A DNA stretch of 5,193 bases. Source: an uncultured Lysobacteraceae bacterium. GTDB taxonomy: Bacteria; Pseudomonadota; Gammaproteobacteria; Xanthomonadales; Rhodanobacteraceae. Both the position numbers and the translations under genes were made by a program. The notes under the pieces were generated by a model. It did no database searches. It was not told the origin of the DNA and saw only the letters and a program-made list of their open reading frames with translations. Positions 1 through 4,480 of this stretch are shown here, in pieces (the stretch's first letter is position 1; each line of letters starts with the position of its first letter). The DNA lies in assembly GCA_946480705.1 (NCBI GenBank), contig CAMLLF010000348.1:1-5193 (forward strand). The letters are read 5' to 3'.

Positions 1-1
1 A

Positions 2-1096
2 CCCTTCGACCTTGTATTGACCGACTACAAGATGACCGGCATGGACGGCGTGCAGCTGGTCAACCTGCGCGGTACGGCCAGCGTCACCAACTCCAGCTTC
101 ACCGGCAACTTCCATCGCCAGTTCGAAGTGCAGAACCGCAATGCGGCGACGGCGCTGGCACTGACGGTGAACAACGTGACGTTCGACCGCGGCACCTACA
201 TCTCGACGTCGGGCCAGAACGTGCTGGTCGCCGGCCACGGCACCTCGCAGCCGATGACGACCACGATCACCAACTCGATCTTCCGCCGCAGCTTCGGCTC
301 GGCCATTACCGCACAGGGCGTCGACAACGCGGCGATGACGTTCAATATCGGCTCGGCCGGAAACCCGAACACGTTCACCGACAATTCGCTCGCGATGCAA
401 TTCCTGACCGACAACGCGGCGACCATGAACGCGACGGTGACGAACAACACCGTCACGGTCACCGGCACCGTCACCTCGGGCGCCACGCCGATCACCTTCC
501 GCAAGGGCGCGAACGCGACCGGCCTGTACATCGGCAACTTCACCAACAACACGATCGGCAATGGGACGGTCGCGTCGGGCGCCAACTGCGGCGGCTGCAA
601 CGGCCTGTCGATCACCAACGAGGGCAACAGCGGCGGGATGCGGATGACGGTCAGCAACAACACGATCCAGCACGTCCCGCAACGCGGCATGGAGGTGCTG
701 GGCCAGGCCAACGACACGACCGGTGTGGTCGTGACGAACAACCAGTTCGCCTCGCCCGACGGTACGCCGGGCGTGCGCATCGGCCACGCCATCTTCATGC
801 AGTCGGGTACTTCCGATGCCGACGGCAGCCAGATGTGCGCCGACATCCAGGGCAACACGATCCTGCCGAATCCGGGCTTCTGGGATGCGATCACGAGCGG
901 CAATATCCGTCTTCGCATCTTCCCGGGTGAAACCGGCGCGCCGGTCGCGACCTTCCGCATGCGCAACGTCGGCGGCACCGGCACGCCGACGGACGTCGCC
1001 AACTACCTCAACGGTGCGAACACGAACGGTCTGGCGTCGGCCACCTCGAGCGCCGTCACGCCGAACTACCAGACCGGTACCGCGGCGTGTTTCTGA
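2..1096 (+). CDS. Large parallel beta-helix surface/secreted protein, C-terminal part (5' end outside window)
   Basis: An open frame enters from the left edge and stops at TGA 1094-1096, giving 364 visible residues of what is probably a much larger protein. The chain is rich in Asn, Thr, Gly and Ser and poor in Lys. It repeats short rungs such as VTNSSFTGN, LTVNNVTFD, VTNNTV, FTNNTIGNG, VSNNTIQ and VTNNQF at irregular intervals of about 20-40 residues, as in right-handed parallel beta-helix (PbH1-type) adhesins and exported repeat proteins. The last ~85 residues change character: a CADIQGNTI segment, then NIRLRIF, FRMRNVGGTG and a DVANYLNGANTNG stretch, ending TAACF. This resembles the C-terminal cap I associate with giant beta-strand-repeat proteins of Gammaproteobacteria. 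No LPXTG, autotransporter barrel or membrane anchor is visible at the C-terminus. A TTG at 17 is not a credible start because the frame is open and protein-like upstream of it. Role in adhesion or surface architecture is inferred; fold class is fairly sure. Confidence 0.8.
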   Translation, partial: PFDLVLTDYKMTGMDGVQLVNLRGTASVTNSSFTGNFHRQFEVQNRNAATALALTVNNVTFDRGTYISTSGQNVLVAGHGTSQPMTTTITNSIFRRSFGSAITAQGVDNAAMTFNIGSAGNPNTFTDNSLAMQFLTDNAATMNATVTNNTVTVTGTVTSGATPITFRKGANATGLYIGNFTNNTIGNGTVASGANCGGCNGLSITNEGNSGGMRMTVSNNTIQHVPQRGMEVLGQANDTTGVVVTNNQFASPDGTPGVRIGHAIFMQSGTSDADGSQMCADIQGNTILPNPGFWDAITSGNIRLRIFPGETGAPVATFRMRNVGGTGTPTDVANYLNGANTNGLASATSSAVTPNYQTGTAACF

Positions 1097-1137
1097 GACA
1101 GCGCGATCTGATACAACGCGAACAATGAGAAAACCAC

Positions 1138-1166
1138 CGCCGGCCTGGCCTTGCGCCAGGCCGGCG
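1138..1166. terminator. GC-rich hairpin after the beta-helix gene
   Basis: A perfect 12-bp stem (CGCCGGCCTGGC pairing with its complement) encloses a five-base CTTGC loop, 41 nt after the beta-helix stop codon. There is no T-run on the + side, while an AAAA tract precedes it, so it is not a textbook + strand intrinsic terminator. It may still end transcription of the long upstream gene or protect its 3' end. It separates that gene from the collar genes. Confidence 0.5.
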
Positions 1167-1182
1167 CGGTGAGTCGCACCGC
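1166..1182. repeat. Small inverted repeat GCGGTG-N5-CACCGC
   Basis: A perfect 6-bp inverted repeat with a five-base spacer directly abuts the larger hairpin. It could be a second stem of the same RNA 3' structure or part of the leader of the collar genes. The 157-base gap 1097-1253 holds these two structures and the ribosome binding site of the first collar gene. I could not pick out a convincing -35/-10 pair in it. Confidence 0.3.
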
Positions 1183-1241
1183 ACGGACGCGATGCACAGC
1201 TGGTACGCAGTCGATTCATTCCGACCACGCAGAGCACCACC

Positions 1242-1249
1242 AGGGGAGG
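1242..1249 (+). promoter_or_regulatory. Strong ribosome binding site of first collar gene
   Basis: AGGGGAGG lies four bases before the ATG at 1254. It is close to a full anti-Shine-Dalgarno match and fixes the start of the first collar gene. The overlapping longer frame that begins at 1151 is therefore not the real gene. Confidence 0.75.
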
Positions 1250-1253
1250 CGTC

Positions 1254-1763
1254 ATGGCAGAGCCATTCTTAGCCGAAGTCCGTATCTTCAGTTTTGTGTT
1301 CGCGCCCAAGGGTTGGGCGCTGTGCAACGGGCAGCTGATGCCCATCAACCAGAACCAAGCCCTGTTCTCGCTGCTCGGTACTACCTACGGCGGCGACGGC
1401 CGCGTGAATTTCGCGCTGCCCGACCTGCGCAGCCGCGTGCCGGTCTATGTCGGCGGCAGTTCGGGCTTCACGCTCGGCGAACGCGGCGGCGAGCCCGCGC
1501 ACACGCTGAGCATCAGCGAACTGCCGCAGCACAACCATTTCGTCAATGCGACGTCGGCGGCCGCGACCATCTCGATCGCAAATGCGACGTCGATGTTCGG
1601 CTCGGTCTCCTCGAGCCTGTACAACCCGGTGACGGCGCTGACGACGCTGCATCCCTCGTCGCTCACCAACACCGGCGGAAGCCAGGCGCATCTGAACATG
1701 ATGCCGTTCCTGACCCTGAGCTTCTGTATTGCCCTCCAGGGCATCTTCCCGAGCCAGACCTGA
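1254..1763 (+). CDS. Tail-collar domain protein (MdpB-like), first of three
   Basis: A complete 169-residue protein of the phage tail collar / microcystin-dependent protein family. The collar domain (Pfam Collar type) covers roughly residues 7-63: the conserved FAPKGWALCNGQLMPI, then ALFSLLGTTYGGDG and FALPDLRSRVP. Residues 75-79 (GERGG) lead into the family's TLSISELPQHNH segment, with His93 and His95. A Ser/Ala/Thr-rich variable stretch follows, then NTGGSQAHLNMMPFL and the hallmark C-terminus FCIALQGIFPSQT. No signal peptide or membrane segment is seen. Length is normal for the chromosomal family. It starts a three-gene run; the next gene begins 13 nt after its TGA. In phages the collar domain occurs in short tail-fibre proteins; the role of stand-alone chromosomal copies is not settled. 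A surface-fibre or secreted role is inference. Family assignment is very secure. Confidence 0.93.
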   Translation: MAEPFLAEVRIFSFVFAPKGWALCNGQLMPINQNQALFSLLGTTYGGDGRVNFALPDLRSRVPVYVGGSSGFTLGERGGEPAHTLSISELPQHNHFVNATSAAATISIANATSMFGSVSSSLYNPVTALTTLHPSSLTNTGGSQAHLNMMPFLTLSFCIALQGIFPSQT

Positions 1764-1776
1764 GGAGAACGCGACC

Positions 1777-2182
1777 ATGGCACAACCTTATGTCGGCGAA
1801 ATCCGTATGTTCGGCGGCAACTTCGCGCCCGTGGGCTGGATGTTCTGCGACGGCCAGCTCCTGCCGATTTCCGAGAACGAAACCCTGTTCCAACTGATCG
1901 GAACGACCTACGGCGGCGACGGCGAGTCGACCTTCGCGCTGCCGAACCTGCAGGGACGCGTACCGCTGCACCAGGGCAACGGTTTCATCCTTGCCGAAAC
2001 GGGCGGTCTTTGCGCAAGCTCCTACGCTGCAGGCCTACATCGTCGAAGCCTCGAGTCAGAATTTCGGTCCGGCCACGACGATCACCAGCACCGGAGGCAG
2101 TCAGCCGCACGAGAACATGCAGCCGTACCTGTGTGTGAATTTCATCATTTCGCTGTTCGGCATATTTCCGAGTCCGACCTGA
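1777..2182 (+). pseudogene. Tail-collar domain protein (MdpB-like), second of three, frameshifted with internal deletion
   Basis: The ATG at 1777 follows GAGGAG (1762-1767). The first 77 residues are a normal collar domain: FAPVGWMFCDGQLLPI, LFQLIGTTYGGDG, FALPNLQGRVP, FILAETGG. After about position 2007 this frame turns into basic, His/Arg-rich junk and runs to a stop at 2217, inside the third gene. From about 2006 to 2182 the next frame carries the expected family C-terminus: APTLQAYIVEASS, TSTGGSQPHENMQPYL, then FIISLFGIFPSPT and TGA. Joining both halves gives about 135 residues against 169 and 175 in the neighbours. Between the two GG landmarks there are 29 residues instead of about 61-65, so some 30-36 residues are absent, including the PxHxH segment. 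An out-of-frame deletion explains both effects. The frame relation needs a deleted length equal to 2 modulo 3. If translated as is, a 146-residue hybrid ending in nonsense would form. A recent mutation or an assembly error is possible. Confidence 0.85.
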
Positions 2183-2194
2183 GGGGGGCGAGTC

Positions 2195-2722
2195 ATGGCA
2201 GATCCTTTTGTTGCTGAAATCCGCATCTTCGGGTTCAACTTCGCGCCGCGTGGTTGGGCGACCTGCGATGGCCAGTTGTTGCCGCTGTCGCAGAACACCG
2301 CGCTGTTCTCGCTGCTGGGCACTACCTATGGCGGCAACGGCAAGAGCAACTTCGCGCTGCCCGACATGGCCGGCAATGTTCCGATGCATCCGGGACAGGC
2401 GGCGGGCGGTTCGCTCTTCGACCTTGGCCAGATCGGCGGTTCGGCCACGGTCACACTGCTCGAATCCGAGATGCCGGCGCACAACCACATCATGCGCGTC
2501 GCGTCGGACATCGCCACCGAGAACTCGCCGGCACCCGACCGGGTGCTGACCTCGTCGAACAACGGCAGTGCGTACGCGCCGTCCGGCACGACGCCGGTCG
2601 TGCAGATGAACTTCCAGGAGCTGTCGATCACCGGCAGCGGCATGCCGCACAACAACCTGCAGCCGTATCTCACGCTGATGTTCTGCATCGCGCTGCAGGG
2701 CGTGTTCCCGCCGCGCGGTTGA
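2195..2722 (+). CDS. Tail-collar domain protein (MdpB-like), third of three
   Basis: A complete 175-residue paralogue of the two preceding genes. Its ATG follows GAGGGGGGCG (2181-2190) and lies 12 nt after the in-family stop of the middle gene. The collar domain spans about residues 7-64, with FAPRGWATCDGQLLPL, ALFSLLGTTYGGNG and FALPDMAGNVP. LGQIGG (77-82) leads to TVTLLESEMPAHNH (His96, His98). A variable region rich in Asn, Ser and Pro follows, then SGMPHNNLQPYL and the family C-terminus FCIALQGVFPPRG. In place of the usual GGSQPHEN it has TGSGMPHNN. The N-terminal DPFVAEIRIFGFNFAPRGW closely mirrors the first copy, and all three share GTTYGG, so tandem duplication followed by divergence of the middle region is the simplest history. 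The cassette ends in a terminator 9 nt after its stop. No phage head, tail-tube or lysis genes are visible around it. Confidence 0.93.
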   Translation: MADPFVAEIRIFGFNFAPRGWATCDGQLLPLSQNTALFSLLGTTYGGNGKSNFALPDMAGNVPMHPGQAAGGSLFDLGQIGGSATVTLLESEMPAHNHIMRVASDIATENSPAPDRVLTSSNNGSAYAPSGTTPVVQMNFQELSITGSGMPHNNLQPYLTLMFCIALQGVFPPRG

Positions 2723-2731
2723 TACGCCGAT

Positions 2732-2760
2732 CCGACGGGCCTACCGCCCGTCGGTCTTTT
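2732..2760 (+). terminator. Rho-independent terminator of the collar genes
   Basis: A perfect 9-bp stem CCGACGGGC / GCCCGTCGG with a five-base CTACC loop is followed directly by TCTTTT. It sits 9 nt after the third collar gene's stop codon and reads in the + direction, so it should end that transcript. Confidence 0.88.
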
Positions 2761-2763
2761 CGC

Positions 2764-2789
2764 AACGGCCCGCAGTTCTGCGGGCCGTT
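2764..2789. terminator. Second hairpin of a tandem terminator
   Basis: AACGGCCCGCAG pairs perfectly with CTGCGGGCCGTT across only two bases. In practice this gives a 10-11 bp stem with a 4-6 base loop. It begins three bases after the T-run of the first terminator and is followed by CGTTTG, a poor U-tract. It could be a backup terminator or a 3' protective stem. Confidence 0.55.
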
Positions 2790-2814
2790 CGTTTGTAACA
2801 AGCGGTAAAACTGC

Positions 2815-2826
2815 TGCGCCGGCGCA
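2815..2826. repeat. 12-bp perfect palindrome TGCGCCGGCGCA
   Basis: A gapless 12-base palindrome lies in the 187-base gap between the collar genes and the exported-protein gene, about 95 bases before the latter's start. A smaller inverted repeat GCGCA-CGCA-TGCGC (2822-2835) overlaps its right edge. It may be a protein-binding site or just GC-rich self-complementarity. Confidence 0.35.
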
Positions 2827-2836
2827 CGCATGCGCT

Positions 2837-2872
2837 TTGGGCGCTGTACTGCCGCACGTTACAGTGAGTAAC
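2837..2872 (+). promoter_or_regulatory. Candidate promoter with overlapping dyad for the exported-protein/GNAT unit
   Basis: TTGGGC (2837-2842) and TACAGT (2860-2865) are separated by 17 bases and could serve as weak -35 and -10 elements. The -10 lies inside the inverted repeat GTTAC-AGTGA-GTAAC (2858-2872), which looks like an operator half-site pair. Placement between a terminator and a new + unit supports a promoter here. The match to sigma70 consensus is poor, especially at -35. Confidence 0.3.
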
Positions 2873-2909
2873 AGTTCGGCATCAGGGGATGCCGGCACAG
2901 GGGATTTCT

Positions 2910-3527
2910 ATGAAACGTCGGGAATTTCTCGGCGCGCCAGCGGCGCTGCTCGTCCTTCCTTTTGCCGGCGCGCTGAGCGGCACCGCCGCGGCGGCGAACA
3001 CGCTGCAGTTCACGTTGCTGCGGCTCGCCGGCAGCGGCGGCGACGGCGAAGTCACCGGCGGCTGGCAGAGCGCATGGCCGCAGGCCGTGGCGAGTCTGAC
3101 CCGCGCGCGCATCGTGTTCCGCGGCGTCGTGCAGGCCGCGCCGAGCACGCTCGGTCCGGTCGACATCGAATCGGCGTTCTTTTCCGACAAGGGCGGCGGC
3201 GTCAATCTCGCCCATGTCTACAGCGCGCGGACCGGCGGCGTCGTCAGCGGCAGCAAGGCCATTTCCTTCGGTGCCGAAGCGGCGTCCTTCGGCGGTCTCG
3301 TCGTCACGCCAGTCACCGGTCAGCGCAGCGTGCGCACATCGACCAGCGTGATCCTCGGCGACAGTCGCACGGGCCGGCTCACCGAGGGCCGTTACGTGCT
3401 GCTGCACGGCAGCAAGGTCAACGCGGCCGACTATGTCTGGAGCGGCTACGACGACCGGCCGCTGAGCCGCCGCGACCGTCGCGCCGTCACTGCGGACTAT
3501 CTCGTCTTCGACGTGGAGCCCGCTTGA
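2910..3527 (+). CDS. Uncharacterised exported protein with Tat-like signal peptide
   Basis: The chosen ATG at 2910 is preceded by AGGGGA (2899-2904) at five bases' spacing, giving 205 residues. An ATG seven codons upstream (2889) has no properly spaced site. The N-terminus MKRREFLGAP has twin arginines (R3, R4) followed by E-F-L, close to the Tat consensus RRxFLK. A hydrophobic run to about residue 20 and an Ala-rich end (GTAAAA, to about 29) then suggest cleavage near residue 29. The mature part of about 175 residues is rich in Gly, Ser, Val and Ala, suggesting a beta-sandwich, but I recognise no known domain or catalytic motif. It has no cysteine, so disulfides and lipid attachment are excluded. 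Visible landmarks are TGGWQSAWPQA (49-59), VDIESAFFSDKGGGVNLAHVY (84-104) and the C-terminal ADYLVFDVEPA. Its stop overlaps the GNAT start, so the two are likely co-translated. Export to the periplasm is inferred; function is unknown. Confidence 0.8.
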   Translation: MKRREFLGAPAALLVLPFAGALSGTAAAANTLQFTLLRLAGSGGDGEVTGGWQSAWPQAVASLTRARIVFRGVVQAAPSTLGPVDIESAFFSDKGGGVNLAHVYSARTGGVVSGSKAISFGAEAASFGGLVVTPVTGQRSVRTSTSVILGDSRTGRLTEGRYVLLHGSKVNAADYVWSGYDDRPLSRRDRRAVTADYLVFDVEPA

Positions 3528-4045
3528 GCAGACTCCCGTTCGCGCAGCGGCTCCCGCTGCAGTGTCCCGGTCTGGAATTCGTCCCGGAGCAGGATGCCGA
3601 TACCGCGTTCGTTTGCGAGCTCTACGCGTCGACGCGCTGGCAGGAAATGGCGCAGACGGCCTGGGACGACGACGCAAAGCGTGCGTTCCTCTACAAGCAG
3701 TTCGAGCTGCAGCGCGACCACTACCGCAAGAACTACGTCGGTGCCGAGTTCCTCGTCGTGCGTCAGCACGGTCAGCCGATCGGCCGCATCTACCTCTTTG
3801 CGTCCGCGCGTGAAATCCGTCTCATGGATGTCGCGCTCGTGGACGTCAAGCGCGGGCAGGGGCTCGGCCGCGCGATGATCGAAGGACTGATGAAGCTCGC
3901 GCGCGAAGACGCTGCCGACATCACCTTGCACGTCGAGCCCAACAATCCGGCGCTGCAGCTGTATCGCCGGCTCGGTTTCTCGCTGATCGAGGACCGCGGC
4001 GTCTATCACTTCCTCGGCTGGAAACCCGGCACCGTTCCGGCGTGA
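3524..4045 (+). CDS. GNAT-family N-acetyltransferase
   Basis: A 173-residue protein with a GCN5-related acetyltransferase fold, expected to transfer an acetyl group from acetyl-CoA to an amine. Motif A is VALVDVKRGQGLGRAMIEGL (103-122), with the acetyl-CoA pyrophosphate-binding pattern R-G-Q-G-L-G at 110-115. Motif B is HVEPNNPALQLYRRLGF (136-152), with N141, Y147 and G151-F152. The N-terminal ~65 residues are charged and include RWQEMAQTAWDDDAKRAFL. The substrate cannot be read from the sequence. The only sensible start is TTG at 3524: GGAG (3515-3518) lies five bases upstream, and the TTG overlaps the TGA of the exported-protein gene as TTGA. This implies translational coupling. An in-frame open reading frame continues far upstream to 2837, but there it only shadows the exported-protein gene in another frame. 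No signal peptide, so it is probably cytoplasmic, unlike its operon partner. Family call is sure; the start is likely. Confidence 0.9.
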   Translation: MSRLPFAQRLPLQCPGLEFVPEQDADTAFVCELYASTRWQEMAQTAWDDDAKRAFLYKQFELQRDHYRKNYVGAEFLVVRQHGQPIGRIYLFASAREIRLMDVALVDVKRGQGLGRAMIEGLMKLAREDAADITLHVEPNNPALQLYRRLGFSLIEDRGVYHFLGWKPGTVPA

Positions 4046-4049
4046 GCGT

Positions 4050-4063
4050 TCCGATGCGTCGGA
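4050..4063. terminator. Weak hairpin between convergent genes
   Basis: TCCGA-TGCG-TCGGA forms a 5-bp stem with a four-base loop in the 23-base gap between the GNAT stop and the DUF6916 stop. It could act weakly in both directions, but the stem is short and no T-run follows on either strand. Confidence 0.25.
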
Positions 4064-4068
4064 CGGCC

Positions 4069-4365
4069 TCAGTTGAACGTGATTTCGTAGCACATGCCCT
4101 TGCCGTCCGGGCCGATCGGTACGATGAACAGATCGAGATCGCCCAGCGTCGGGTGCTGCAGGCGAAAGATGCCTTGCGGAATCACGCGGCTCGCGCCGTT
4201 CTCGCGCAGAGTCAGCAGGAACGGCGCCTCGGCCCTCGGGCTCGGATTGGCCAGGGTCCTGGCCTGCACGAGCTCGAGATCGGCGTATTCGGGGCCGTTG
4301 CCGCTCAGGCGCAGCGAGGTGCCCACGAGCGTCTCGAATTGGTCGACCTTGATCTGGTCCAGCAT
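4069..4365 (-). CDS. DUF6916-type small protein
   Basis: A 98-residue protein read on the - strand. The ATG at 4365-4363 has GGAG (+ strand 4376-4373) seven bases upstream, so I prefer it to a frame start 22 codons further up whose extra residues (ARGEPLRSALFPRSAP) look like untranslated leader. The pattern fits the DUF6916 family as I recall it: an N-terminal LDQIKVDQFETLVGTSLRL, a central LELVQARTL, then PFLLTLRENG, VIPQGIFRLQHPTLGDLDLFI and the closing VPIGPDGKGMCYEITFN. The C-terminal PIGPD...YE..FN is the most characteristic part. There is no signal peptide or membrane segment; it is probably a small beta-rich protein. Function is not known. It converges on the GNAT gene with 23 nt between stops. 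Family members near tail-collar and beta-helix genes would hint at a shared role, but that is inference. The identification rests on memory of the family pattern, without a profile search. Confidence 0.8.
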   Translation of the reverse strand: MLDQIKVDQFETLVGTSLRLSGNGPEYADLELVQARTLANPSPRAEAPFLLTLRENGASRVIPQGIFRLQHPTLGDLDLFIVPIGPDGKGMCYEITFN

Positions 4366-4432
4366 GGGTGCGCTCCGCGGGAAGAGCGCTGAGCGTAGCG
4401 GCTCGCCGCGTGCGCTCACAAGGCGGCGCAAA

Positions 4433-4460
4433 CGCGCGGGGCTCCTGCGAGCCCCGCGCG
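4433..4460 (-). terminator. GC-rich hairpin terminator after the metalloprotease gene
   Basis: A perfect 12-bp stem CGCGCGGGGCTC / GAGCCCCGCGCG closes a four-base loop, 20 nt beyond the metalloprotease stop in the - direction. It is followed on the - strand by TTTGCG, a short U-tract. It should separate metalloprotease transcription from the DUF6916 gene, whose own promoter would then lie in 4366-4432, where I see no clear consensus boxes. Confidence 0.65.
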
Positions 4461-4480
4461 CGTCACGGACTCGCCGTCAC

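Noticed and set aside
2..49. The left edge encodes PFDLVLTDYKMTGMDG, strikingly like the phospho-acceptor motif of response-regulator receiver domains (DLVLTDYKMPGMDG).
   Set aside because: The same frame continues without a break into beta-helix rungs (VQLVNLRGTASVTNSSFTGN), not into receiver-domain sequence, and DYKMTGMDGVQLVNL also fits a helix rung. Chance similarity is most likely; the sequence upstream of the window would decide.
196..1002. 268-codon open frame on the - strand
   Set aside because: It lies antisense to the well-supported beta-helix gene, has low-complexity Val/Pro/Arg-rich composition and no domain. It is a GC-rich shadow frame.
1151..1897. 248-codon + frame overlapping two collar genes
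   Set aside because: The Arg/His/Ala-rich product has no family motif, while the overlapping frames encode textbook collar proteins with strong ribosome binding sites.
1985..2650. 221-codon - strand frame across collar genes two and three
   Set aside because: The product is Arg/Gly/Val-rich without motifs and antisense to clear coding sequence.
1254..2722. Prophage remnant
   Set aside because: Only collar-domain genes are present. There is no integrase, att-like direct repeat, capsid, terminase, holin or lysin, and base composition looks the same as the flanking chromosomal genes.
2837..3523. Long N-terminal extension of the GNAT frame
   Set aside because: This part is Arg-rich shadow sequence of the exported-protein gene in another frame; the TTG at 3524 with GGAG upstream is a better start.
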